A stretch of 64,000 nt of DNA from Nereocystis luetkeana (lineage: Eukaryota; Sar; Phaeophyceae; Laminariales; Laminariaceae), in the NCBI GenBank assembly GCA_031213475.1, contig JARUPZ010000006.1, forward strand, positions 1,207,501-1,271,500. Direction: 5' to 3'. The translations under genes and the position numbers were made by a program. Within the stretch, counting starts at the first letter, position 1. Every line of letters starts with the position of its first letter. Shown here piece after piece: positions 47,401 through 55,559 of the stretch. The notes below the pieces were generated by a model. The model saw only the letters and a program-made list of their open reading frames with translations, was not told the origin of the DNA and searched no databases.

Positions 47401-50011
47401 CACGGGCAGCAGGAAGAGTGGGTGGGGAGGTGAAAAGTGCTTATTATCTAACCCGAACCCTATCCCTACGCGTACGCATGACCGGCAGAAAGTGTATGTG
47501 GACAGGTGCAAAGTTCTTGTCTACCCCCTAGCTTACCGCATCACTCGGGTGATCAGATATCACATCCCCTGGGACCCTTTTTTGTGCTTGCCATCCTATA
47601 GTGTTGCACGAGATTTTTTTCAAAAACACTCACAAGCATTGGACCCAGAAAATGTCTTCCGTATCACGGGGGCGCACACAACGAAAAATGGTGGCTTTGG
47701 GAAGATCCCGTAGAGATATTTTCCATTAGACGCATGGCATCGCTGAATGATTGCACTGTACCCGTTGTCGAGTAAATCAGCTTTGGAGCTCGTCCGAGGG
47801 GGGAGGGGTGTTATTTTTTTTCATCACCCGCGTTTTACGGCAGAGTGTGATAAGATAACCCTACCCCTATGTAGCCCTAACTCTAGCTCTAACCCTAGCC
47901 CCCTATCCCTAACCCTGCGTTGTACTCCGTCATGGCCGGCAGGAAGAGTGCGTAGAGAGGTGCAAAGTGCTGGTGGACGAAAAAGCCATAGTCGAAGGGA
48001 AGGCTGATCTCGGGGTGTACTCGATGGCAAAAGATCACTACGACGTCATCTCCAAGTTTGGAAGGTGCGGAGCGCGAAACCTGCAGCCACCGTCGCAGTA
48101 CCTGGTGGCAGAGGAAGGCAGACTCTGTCGCTCGGCACACTACCGCACTACCGGACATGGTGGCATGCATGCTACAAATAATCCATGTCGTAGTGCTGCT
48201 GACTGCACTTACCAATCCATGCCATCTTGCATCTGTGTATCATAATGTTGCTCACTGCGTATGTTTTTGACGTCTACAGGGCAGTACCTGTTATCAACAG
48301 GGGCATTTTATTTTTCATCTTGCTTCCGTTTTGCACGATGTTAGGGCGTCTCGTCCCAAAGGCTATCACACAACTTTTTTTTAAAATAGTTTTTTGTGCC
48401 TTCAGCAGCAGTGGCCGTTGCGGCGGCGGTTGAGCTGCCGCCGTGTTGCGGCCGGAGATTGCTCGTAACGCTATCAGCCCTAACGCCGTCAACCCTGTGT
48501 CTTCGACTTCACGGGTCCATCACCCTACACCCAAGAGCGCCCCTTCTATATTTTTCCTCCGCCGCTTGTAGGTACTTACAACGCACGTACAGTTTTTTAG
48601 GCTCCTAACTTGGTATCAGTATTGATACTACTGTAGTACTCTTTGCAAGTCACCCAGAACGTGACTTCGAGAAACGCGCAACGCAGCCCGGTGGCCTGCG
48701 CATACGAGGCATGCCTTTGGTGTAAAAACACAATTGGTGTTCCGTTCCGACGATAAAAGTCTGTCTTTTTGGGTATATTCCTCAGTGCCCTCAAGGACCG
48801 ACAGCAGTCAAATATTATTATTTGGCCCATAAAGTCTACCGCTATCGTACCATGCGTCCCCCCCCTCTACTATATACCTGGTATATATATAGGTTGGGCT
48901 GGCGTCGGTTGGCGACGACGCTGTAAGACACGCCTCTCACTACGTACGTGAGCTAGACAGCCAGAGAACCGTTTTTTTTTTTGTTTTTTTTGTTTTCTAG
49001 GCGGTCACCGCGGCTGGCGCACGAGTTATAGATATTTTTTTGGGGGGGAGAACCTCACTCCGCACTAGGAGATGTATCACGTAGTATGGACATGGCAAGG
49101 CTCCCACGAGGCAGTTACATAGCAACCACATTGCTGTCTCTGGAAGTGTCCGCACCAGGAATTAAATCAATTCATTGACGCTGCCATCCATATTCGAGAA
49201 AATCCGCCTCACAAGCGGTTCTTAGTAGGATGCAGCTCACCCTTCATGCGACTCGCCCAACACCTCACGGCGCTTCGCGCTTGGTGCAAGCAATATCTGC
49301 CTGGTCGGTGAAAAACCGATGTGTTCCGTCCCGGCATTGTAGGGATGCGAGGGTCTATGGTCGTACGACTACGATCATGCATGATAATGAGCACACCCCC
49401 CCTCCCCACCCCTTCTACCAACACGAGCACGCCAACTAAGCGTTTCGTCCGCCGCGATTGGTTCTTTCATTCCCGCCATTGTTCCGCATGTTTACCCGCG
49501 TAATATTTTACTTATTATCCCGCATATAATATCGCCCAATACCCCGCTTATCGTCCCGCATACCGACCCGCTTCTTATGTACCTTACTAACCCGTTTACG
49601 ATATCTTGCTTTTTACCCCGCATGTTGTCCCACGTATGATGTCGCCGAGTTTCCCTCGTATTTTCTCGCTTTCTGTCTATATTGTTGTCCCGCTTGTGCT
49701 ACGGTCCATTGCCACGTATTGCTCCCCGTATTGTCCCGCTCATTGTTCCTGTTCGCCACATCCCGATTGTGTTTTCGCGCTTTGTTCCTTCGATTGCCCC
49801 GGCTTTGGTATCGCCCACTTCCCCCCTCCTTTTCTCGCGTATTGTCCCGCCTGACGTCCGTTTTCAACCGCAACTTACGTCTGGCTAAAGGTTCCCCCAC
49901 CGCAACTCCGCTCTGGGCCGCACTTGCACCCCCGACGAAGAGGAGTGGCTGAGTTCCGACGACATTCCTGGATGGGCCAAGAGCCAGGAGGCTTCCGCCT
50001 CTTCCGCGTAA
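38437..50011 (+). CDS. DUF924 family protein, complete six-exon gene
   Basis: Exons 38437-38505, 39220-39374, 40647-40736, 46895-47051, 47943-48064 and 49891-50011 join in phase to give 237 residues. ATG at 38437 opens a short variable N-terminus. The family core follows: VVDFWFGDLERF, AGKWWGFGPTDEVF, GALAKIIVLDQFPRTVYR, GTAQAFATDEIAATLAL, YLPLMHSERLEAQ, HYDVISKFGRFPHRNSALGR, then TPDEEEWL. These are the hallmark blocks of DUF924 (bacterial members about 180-200 residues), an all-helical family of unknown function. All blocks are intact, so the gene looks functional. Donors are GTGAGT, GTGAGA, GTGAGC, GTAACT and GTGCGG. The introns are 714, 1272, 6158, 891 and 1826 bp; the third is packed with MITEs and tandem arrays. 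The last codons (SASSA) and the stop fall inside a minisatellite. No targeting signal is obvious. Confidence 0.93.
38675..38950 (+). mobile_element. Family D, 5' half
   Basis: A G-tract of about 21 (38677-38697) is followed by TACTCGGTAGGAG, CATGCATGGCCGTAGTCG, TATGACCATAGACCCTCGC, ATCCCTACAATGCCGGGA, GCACCAAGCGCGAAGCGCC, GAGCTGCATCCTA, CTTGTGAGGCGGACTTG and GATGACAGCATCAATGAG. The remaining half seen in full copies is missing. It lies in intron 1 of the DUF924 gene. Confidence 0.85.
41472..41577. mobile_element. MITE family A, copy 5
   Basis: Ends TTGCGGGGGAACATAGTAAA and TGTGTGGTCCCCCGTAA, somewhat decayed. Core TTGTTGG and GTAGGTCC are kept. Intron 3 of the DUF924 gene. Confidence 0.8.
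41604..41724. mobile_element. MITE family B, copy 2
   Basis: It starts TTACGGGAGACCGTAGTAAT and ends TACGTTCCCCCGTGA. It shares CAGAACTCACGGTGGACCC, AAAAGCC, ACCCCCCTATGTTTAC and CGTATTTGGTCC with 44689-44801. Confidence 0.65.
41728..42790 (+). repeat. Degenerate tandem array (GGAAGTAACTCGTCGTCTATTG)
   Basis: More than fifteen imperfect units of about 40-60 bp are built on GCGGAAGTAACTTGTCGTCT, ATTGAGTTGCGGCTTGGC. Related stretches lie at 44430-44660 and 46070-46200, all in intron 3 of the DUF924 gene. A family tRNA-SINE fragment (CCTACTGAGCTATAGGGGTA and ATCGATCGATTACCCA) interrupts it at 41835-41878. Confidence 0.8.
43067..43270 (+). repeat. 51 bp tandem repeat x4
   Basis: Four head-to-tail units start at 43067, 43118, 43169 and 43220, each beginning ATGGACACGATTTCGATATC and ending TTCAATAGAG. 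They are nearly identical (the first has GATACG), so the expansion is recent. As 51 is a multiple of 3, frames on both strands stay open. Each unit contains the palindrome-rich CGATATCTGATATATCG. Confidence 0.95.
44123..44242 (+). repeat. 14 bp tandem repeat (ACGATATTTTTGAT) x8-9
   Basis: Eight to nine units of ACGATATTTTTGAT occur, with one ATGATA variant and one TTTTCG variant near the end. Intron 3 of the DUF924 gene. Confidence 0.95.
44689..44801. mobile_element. MITE family B, copy 3
   Basis: It contains GGGGAGGGGCATAGTAAGC, AGGACCCATGATGGAC, ACCCCCCTGTGTTTACC and CTGTTCCCTCGTAGTA, matching the interior of 41604-41724. The ends are decayed. Confidence 0.6.
45104..45208. mobile_element. 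MITE family A, copy 6
   Basis: Ends TTACGGGGGACCATAGTAAA and TTTAATATGGCCCCCCGTAA. It is directly followed by TA and then copy 7. Confidence 0.92.
45211..45315. mobile_element. MITE family A, copy 7, abutting copy 6
   Basis: Ends TTACGGGGGACCATAGTTAA and TTAACTATGGCCCCCCGTAA. Only the TA dinucleotide (45209-45210) separates it from copy 6, as if one element inserted into the TA target duplication of the other. Confidence 0.93.
45400..45775 (+). repeat. AT-rich degenerate repeat (TCAAATCTCAGAAAATATGAA)
   Basis: It begins with a 29 bp direct duplication (GAATGCCAAAATCACGAAT) and continues with loose units of about 45 bp built on TCAAATCTC, GAAAATATGAA and GAGAGCTTCAA. Intronic. Confidence 0.65.
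46390..46620 (+). repeat. C-rich CCCACCCC low-complexity tract
   Basis: 230 bp are almost free of G, with units such as CCCCCCGCCCACTCC and CCCCACCCCC. The complementary strand is an obvious G-quadruplex candidate. It lies 275 bp upstream of exon 4 of the DUF924 gene, in the same intron. Confidence 0.9.
46620..46822 (-). mobile_element. Family D, 5' half, inverted
   Basis: Read backwards it matches the family: TAGGATACAGCTCGCCCTTC, GCGCTTCGCGCTTGGTGC, CCCGGCATTGTAGGGATG, TACGACTACGGCCATTCATG and then a C-tract (46803-46820). It ends about 70 bp before exon 4 of the DUF924 gene. Confidence 0.85.
47440..47531 (+). pseudogene. Decayed duplicate of DUF924 exon 5
   Basis: The sequence ATGACCGGCAG followed by a frame reading KVYVDRCKVLVY mirrors the true exon 5 junction (ATGGCCGGCAG, then ECVERCKVLVDE) 450 bp downstream, including the CCCTAACCC-type bases before it. 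Similarity fades after about 40 coding bases. It is a relic of a local duplication and is not used in the gene model. Confidence 0.6.
47655..47830 (+). repeat. Dispersed repeat family H, copy 2
   Basis: It shares CACACAACGAAAAATGGTGG, CTTTGGGAAGATCCCG, GAGCTCGTCCGAGGGG and GTGTTATTTT with 8172-8340. It falls between the decoy exon and exon 5 of the DUF924 gene. Confidence 0.65.
47868..47920 (+). repeat. Telomere-like CCCTAA/CCCTAGC repeat
   Basis: The run contains AGCCCTAACTCTAGCTCTAA, CCCTAGCCCCCTATCCCTAA and CCCTG, i.e. degenerate CCCTAA units. It is only about 50 bp, so an interstitial relic or chance expansion is more likely than a former chromosome end. Confidence 0.55.
48855..49410 (-). 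mobile_element. Family D, full-length copy, inverted
   Basis: Read on the minus strand it runs from a G-tract (49395-49405) through GCATGATCGTAGTCG, GCGCGAAGCGCCGTGAGGTG, AACCGCTTGTGAGGCGGA, GTGGTTGCTATGTAACTGCC, a CGGTGACCGCC-type segment, then GTAGTGAGAGGCGTGTC, GCCAACCGACGCCAGCCCAA and TATACCAGGTATATAG to a final G-tract (48859-48866). The length is about 555 bp, bordered by G-tracts at both ends. No open frame and no terminal repeat beyond the G-runs. Confidence 0.85.
49450..49870 (+). repeat. TATTGTCCCGC-type minisatellite
   Basis: Many imperfect 14-22 bp units built on TATTGTCCCGC, TACCCCGC and CGTATTGTCCCGCT occur (near 49487, 49517, 49540, 49620, 49690, 49735 and 49840). They lead directly into the last intron-exon boundary of the DUF924 gene. 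Confidence 0.8.
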
Positions 50012-50325
50012 TGCTACTGCTTTTTCCGCGTGGTATTCAATTAACCCACGTGGTACTGCTTCTTCCTTGTAGTATTGCTTCTTCGGCACAATGGTGCTCT
50101 TTACGCGTAAATTTATATTGTTCCGCGGAGTATTAGTCCTTCCGCATAGGACTGTTTATGCTGTGTGCTATATATTTTGGGCGTAATGCTGTCTTTTTTA
50201 CGCCTAGGTTTTTTACTCCGCGTAGTATTGGTTCTTCCGCGTAGTACTACTGTTACTTCTTCCGTGACCTATTGCTTCTTTCCGCGTAGCATTGGTTCTT
50301 CTGCGGATATAGATTCTTGTCATGG
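49995..50325 (+). repeat. CTTCTTCCGCGTAGTATTG minisatellite
   Basis: Imperfect units of about 20-25 bp (GCTTCTTCCGCGTAGTATTG, TTTTCCGCGTGGTATT) occupy the DUF924 3' UTR. The first units overlap the last codons and TAA stop (50009-50011). An isolated later unit lies near 51025 (GTCCGCGTAGTATTGCTTG). Confidence 0.8.
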
Positions 50326-50395
50326 TATTTGACCTCTGAACTACTACAGTACTGTAGTACTACTGTCAAACCAAATACCAATTGCCCAATGCTAT

Positions 50396-50950
50396 TGTTA
50401 ATGCATGGCCGTAGTCGTATGACCATAGACCCTCGCATCCCTACAATGACGGAACGGAGCACGTCGGGTTTTCACCGACCAGACATATATTGCTTGCACC
50501 AAGCGCGAAGCGCCGTGAGGTGCTGGGCGAGTCGCAGGATGAGCTGCGTCCTACTGAGAACCGCTTTCGAGGTGGATCTTCTTGCGTATGGATGACAGCG
50601 TCAATGAATTGATTGATTTTCTGATGTGGCCACTTCCAGAGACAGAAAGGGGTTTACTACCAGTATGTAGCTGCTTCGTGGGTGTCTTCCCATATACACA
50701 CTATTAATACGTGATGCGATCATCCCCCCTGTGCGGAGTGAAGGTTCTCCCCGCACAAAAATGATCTAACTCCACCGCCAGCCGTGGTGACCGCCAAAAA
50801 TACAAACAAACAAAAAACGGTACCGTGCTTGTCTACAGTAGCTCGCGCATTGAGAGGCGTGTTGTACAGCGTCGTTGCCAACCGGCGCTAGCCCGATCTA
50901 TATACGAGGTATATATGCCAAGTGTATAATATAGGGGGGGGGAGGGTGTG
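50396..50950 (+). mobile_element. Family D, near full-length copy
   Basis: It starts at GCATGGCCGTAGTCGTATGA (the 5' G-tract is missing) and continues through all blocks to TATACGAGGTATATATGCC and a G-tract (50934-50942). Opposite in orientation to the copy at 48855, the two full-length copies bracket the last DUF924 exon. Confidence 0.85.
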
Positions 50951-51182
50951 AAAAGGCTTGCTCTGGGTAGGCAGTCGATCAACCTTTGACAAGTAGCTGA
51001 GGGGTTGAATACATTGGCCTTTGTCCGCGTAGTATTGCTTGTTCGGCGGACTCTTCGGCGTACGTACTGTAGTACCTGGTATAATGAATACATAACGCCA
51101 TGGTATACACCAGCTACGAGTACTACATTTTGCTTATGGGCTTCTTTCGAACGGTATTTTTTATAGTAGTATTTAAAATATA

Positions 51183-51335
51183 CGCCAGCTGTGAGTTCTC
51201 CCGATCGGTCGATACTCAAGTTTGCAAGCTGCGTGATACACCGGTCGCGGGGCTCCTACGCTCCTCGTGAAGGATGTTTGCCGGTGACTCCCCCTCTGGG
51301 GACTACCAGGGTCAACGGGACGATGATACTTATGG
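51183..51335 (+). repeat. Dispersed repeat family G, copy 2
   Basis: GCCAGCTGTGAGTTC, CCGATCGGTCGATACTCAAG, TTTGCAAGCTGCGTGA, GCCGGTGACTCCCC and GACTACCAGGGTCAACG match the copy at 34889. Confidence 0.75.
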
Positions 51336-51517
51336 GCCCGATTTCCACAGATGATTTTTTCTTCGAAAATTGTATCTTCTCGGGGGGTTCGAGTACGGTG
51401 AAAAAGAAAACTCCACTCTGTAGCTTACCACCCTTACTTTTGTTCGGCAGCCAGCTGTGTCGTGTGTCGTGAGTCGATATGACTCGGTTACACTACTCCT
51501 CGAGCCGTATACTGCTA

Positions 51518-51620
51518 TTACGAGTGACCATAGTAAATAGGACCTACGGCGAACACAAAAACCTGTATATTTACCTTTTTTTACTAACAATATTTGGTCC
51601 TATTGACCATGGTATTGTTG
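51518..51620. mobile_element. MITE family A, copy 8, right end decayed
   Basis: The left end, TTACGAGTGACCATAGTAAA, and the core, AACAATATTTGGTCCTATTG, are clear. The right end stops at ACCATGGTATTG, without the CCCCCGTAA terminus. Confidence 0.8.
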
Positions 51621-51676
51621 GCGAAAAATGTGGTTGGAGCCAATTTGGATGGGTTTCTTGTACTCGTAGTCTACTA

Positions 51677-51781
51677 TTACGGGGGGCCATATTAAATAGG
51701 ACCTACGGTACAGACAAAAACCTATATATTTCGCTATTTTTACTGACAATGTTTGGTCCTATTTACTATGGTCCCCCGTAA
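51677..51781. mobile_element. MITE family A, copy 9
   Basis: Ends TTACGGGGGGCCATATTAAA and TTTACTATGGTCCCCCGTAA, flanked by TA on both sides. It lies 57 bp from copy 8. Confidence 0.92.
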
Positions 51782-51951
51782 TACCTTTGTCCTTTATACT
51801 AGCAATCCACGAACTAGGATTCTACTGTAGATTATCCTATGAAAAGGCTGTGGGAAAAAAAATGATCAAATTGACGCTTTGAACATAGCCTATTTAATCT
51901 TGGGTTGGGTTAACTCTGTGCGTTCTGACTGACTACTCGTACGAGTAGGGC

Positions 51952-52230
51952 CTTCAGGTTCACTTGTTAACCAACCAGCTGCTCCTCATGTTGGTTGGCG
52001 TCTGACTGGCTAGGGCCTTCGGGTTCACTTGTTTAATAACCAACCAGCCCCTCCTCATGTTTGTGGGCGACTGACTGGCTAGGGCCTTCGGGTTCACTTG
52101 TTCAACCAACCAGCTGCTCCTCATATTTGTTGGCGTCTGACTGGCTAGGGCCTTCGGATTCGCTTGTTTAACCAACCAGCTCCTCATGTTTATTGGCATC
52201 GAATTCACCTGTTTACCGTTTCGCCAACCA
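51952..52230 (-). repeat. 62-66 bp minisatellite x4
   Basis: Units contain AACCAACCAGCTGCTCCTCA, TGTTGGTTGGCGTCTGACTG and GCTAGGGCCTTCGGGTTCAC. Four copies plus a partial fifth occur. On the minus strand the units read NPKALASQTPTNMRSSWLV in frame, which is a by-product of unit length. No gene context. Confidence 0.9.
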
Positions 52231-52514
52231 GCTCCTGATGTTCGATACCTGGTAGGTTTCAAACATTTTTTTCATAGCCTGGCCAAATTGGATTATCGCA
52301 GACACCCTGTTGTCGTTGTTGTGTATCATATTTTATATAAGGTCTTCTTCGTTGCTCGTTGTGCCCTCTAAAGCGCTGTAGACCCCACTCTAAAACCTGC
52401 ACCCCCCATAGCAAACGCTTTGAACAAGGTATCGCACATCACACCAAGCTTGCAAATTTGAGGTGTGAGGAGGTTTTCGATCAATTATTTTTGTTTTCCG
52501 AGTGATATGCCTCT

Positions 52515-52862
52515 GTGTGAAGGTATTATCTACCTACTGAGCTATAGGGGTAAACGATCGATCGATTACCCAGACCAAGGTAAAATCCTTGAAACACTCT
52601 CCCCCCCTCTGAACGGCGGGTTCTTTGGGGCGTCGGAACCGTACACGTCCGTACGCTGGCCTACCCGCTTCGTTTCATTGCCTGGGGATCCAGGGAGATG
52701 TGCTTTTTTAGGTCTTCGCGCGCAAGCGTTTCTGTAAAAGAAACGTTCGAAGTGAGGTTCAAACCCGTGACCTGGACGACGTCAAATGTGAAGGTGTTAC
52801 CTACTGAGCTATACGGGTAAAATACCGATCGACTACCCAGCCCTTCTTTCCCGTGCGAGCAT
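52515..52862 (-). mobile_element. tRNA-derived SINE-like tandem element, copy 1
   Basis: On the minus strand: a tRNA-like head (52827 down to about 52740) with A-box TAGCTCAGTAGG and B-box GGTTTGAACC, an inverted GAACGTTTCTTTTACAGAAACG stem, and a body with AAGCGGGTAGGCCAGCGTACG and CCGTTCAGAGGGGGGGAGAG. GGTCTGGGTAATCGATCG follows, and then a second head (TTTACCCCTATAGCTCAGTAGG at about 52555). The bases before the first head repeat the end of the body, so the units are head-to-tail, each about 275 bp. Confidence 0.75.
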
Positions 52863-53426
52863 GTCGACTTACGAGTAGTATTACGCACGTGCTTTGCTGC
52901 ACTGCGGTCAGTATGCAGCATTCGGTTCTTGTCCTCGCGGTTATGCGCATGAATGGCAAGCACCAGAGAAGCAGTACCATAACAACCGCTCGTCTGGGGC
53001 GTGGCAAGATGTCTTTCGGCCTGAATATACTACTTTTGGTGTGCGGGGCGGTCAGTCAAGGGGATCCGACCGCGGTCTCCTACATGGCATATTTGGGTGT
53101 ACGTACCTACTATACCAGGCATGACTGGCGGCTTTTCTGTACGTTTTGCCCCGGCTCGGCGCCCTTAACTTACCCCGGCGGGGAAAGAGGAAAATTAAGA
53201 TAAAAAAACTTTTTTTTATTAGTAGTGCGCCGGAGTGACGCAGACTTTTGTTAACAACATCACGATCAGATATCCCTTATGTATGCTACAACTACATTCG
53301 TACTCGTAGGTAGGGCATGGTAAATTGCGTGTACTTGGGGCGTCCACCGACGACGTGCCGGTTGTGAGAAGCTTGAGAAACAAAGGGTTATCGCAGTGGG
53401 AAGCTCCCCGGTCGGAGAGCAAGGGA

Positions 53427-54505
53427 GGGGGGGGAGAGAGGGATAGGAGATGTGGCTACAGCAAGCGCTGATGGTTGTGTACTCGATATCATGCTTGACC
53501 GTAGTCGTATAACCATAGACCGTCGCATCCCTAAAATGCCGGGACGGAGCATTTCGGGTTTTCACCAATCAGGCAGACATTGCGCGCACCAAGCGCGAAG
53601 CGCCGTGAGGTATTCGGCGAGTCGCATGAAAAGGGTGAGCTGCATCCTACTCTTTTATTATTATTATGCTTGCCATCCGACAATGTGTAGTGTTGTTCTA
53701 ATAAACGACTATAATAACAGAAAGTGAAGAACTTCCCCAGAACAAAAGCGCGGCAGTATCCTACGACAAATCAGAACTGATGTGACGCTCATGAAGACTA
53801 CTACAACCAACATCCCTCCATCTCGTCCACCAAAAAACGACCACTCCCCTCCTTAAGCACCCCCGAAGAAGCATCTACCAAAATCCTGCTATCATTAAGA
53901 ATCGCTTGTGAGGCGGACTTGCACATGGATGACAGCTTCAATGAGTCAATTTATCTTCCGGTGTGGCCACTTCCAGAGACATCGATGGGGGTAATATGTA
54001 GTGACTGCCTCATGGGTGCCTCGCCATAAACACTACGTGATGCGACCATTCCGCTTGTGTGCGGAGTAAAGGTTCTCCACCCCGCACAAATGATCTATAA
54101 TTCGACCACCAGCTGTGATCGACCGAAAAAAAAAACGGTACTACTACCCTGGTCATGTACAGCAGTTGTTGTTGTTGTTGTTCTCACATTAACTCACAAT
54201 ACAATGCAGTCCGTGGTCGCAGGACAGGCTTCAATAACTCTGGAGCAGTGGAAGAAATACCTCAAGTGAAACAGAGGCAAAAACAAAAAAACAAGCATGC
54301 GCACCCCACCACTGCGGACATCAGGGAAGAAAAAAGGAGACTATTTAAATATTAATAATAGCAGACAAAAACCTAAAAAGAAGATGAAGCGAAGCAAAAA
54401 AACCCAGCAGTATACGTGTCTTACAGTGTCATTGCCAACCGACGCCAGCTCAACCTATCTATATACCTGGTATACTATAGAGGGAAACACTGGTCGAGGG
54501 GGGGG
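53427..54505 (+). mobile_element. Family D, full-length copy with internal insertion
   Basis: The 5' part (G-tract at 53427-53436, then ATATCATGCTTGACCGTAGT to GTGAGCTGCATCCTACT) and 3' part (GAATCGCTTGTGAGGCGGAC to TATACCTGGTATACTATAG, then G-tract) are separated by about 235 bp (53661-53895). The inserted piece contains ATTATGCTTGCCATCCGACAATGTG, also found inverted at 57313-57345 and in part at 58537-58565. Confidence 0.75.
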
Positions 54506-54535
54506 GTACTCATTATCATGCATGACCGTAGTCGT

Positions 54536-54625
54536 ATGACCGTGGGGGGGGGGGCGTACTCATTTATTGCTTGCCTTAATCCATCGAACCACTGATCACC
54601 CGTCCCTTTCGAGATGGATGGGGCA
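54536..54625 (+). repeat. Family D fragment, G-tract and family E unit
   Basis: CATGCATGACCGTAGTCGTATGACCG is followed by a G-tract (54543-54552), then CGTACTCATTTATTGCTTGCC and CCTTTCGAGATGGATGGGGC, as at 3225-3490 and 27635-27810. Confidence 0.7.
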
Positions 54626-55063
54626 ACGTTCTTACTCCTTATGGAGACGCCTCCAATGGTTGGGCGCTATTAGATGGTCTTATTTGGTGAGGGGGGGTCA
54701 CCTATTTTTTGCTCGCCCGCCTCGTAACGAGCAACTATTATTGTATGAACTCACACGATGCCGTCTTATTTCCTGTCGAGGAAGTGAAACGCTGATTCGT
54801 CTTCTTCGTTCTCGTCTCCCCCCGCCGAGGAGTACAAGTACTCTAACAGCGCATACAGCACACGAATTTCAGTGTAAAGAAATGTATCCTCGTTGTTAGT
54901 CATACTATGTTCAAAAAGTCGACCATTTTTTTTTGTTGCTCCCATTTTCTTGAGTATTACCACAGTTCGGTTGTATGTACCAGTAGTATATAATACTTGG
55001 GGCGGGTTCGACAAAATGATAGGACTGCGCCCTGGTAGTTCGAGGTTGCCTCAGATCCCCTCA

Positions 55064-55190
55064 CTACACACTTAATCCGAACAACTTTGCCGAAACTGGT
55101 CGCAGCGTAGCCGCAAGCCCCGCCCCCGCGGCTGGTGAGCGGGGGCCGCCAGAGGCTCTATACCGGAGGGCCCGCTGGCGGGCGGCCTGC
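55064..55190 (-). CDS. Possible GC-rich terminal exon
   Basis: After TTTGGCAG (minus strand) an open frame reads AARQRALRYRASGGPRSP...LRPVSAKLFGLSV and stops at 55064. Its GC content stands out from the AT-rich surroundings and the splice acceptor is good, but there is no partner exon and no family resemblance. It could equally be a chance frame in a GC-rich foldback (CCGCTGGCGGGCGG). Confidence 0.2.
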
Positions 55191-55559
55191 CAAAGACACG
55201 TTTTCACGCGATTCGGCGTCAATACAATAATAATAGCTGAATGAAATAGATGGTTATTTTGGGGCACGTTTTTAAAGGCAGTGAGGCGGTAGGCTGACAG
55301 CGAGAAAAGCGACCAAAGCGCATGTTGATGGTATACAGCAGGGATCTATCTAGAGAGCCCAAGGCATCAATGAGTGCTCAAAGCCTCCCTCTCACTCTCT
55401 CCCCTTCTCTCCCCTCTCTATTGTGCTTCGCGTGCCCTGTTTCGCGTCGCGCATTCTGATTGGCTTCCGCTATCTGTAACAACTGTGAAGCAATATAAAG
55501 CTGTAGGCCGTATGCCGTAGGCCGCTTTTATGACGGCAACCCTGTCTCCCCCTTCCAGT

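Noticed and set aside
47868-47920. True telomere or chromosome-end junction
   Set aside because: Only about 50 bp of degenerate CCCTAA, inside a gene whose exons continue on both sides.
51960-52262. Minus-strand frame with four NPKALASQTPTNMRSSWLV repeats
   Set aside because: Unit length near a multiple of three; no start context, splice sites or neighbours, so treated as a minisatellite.
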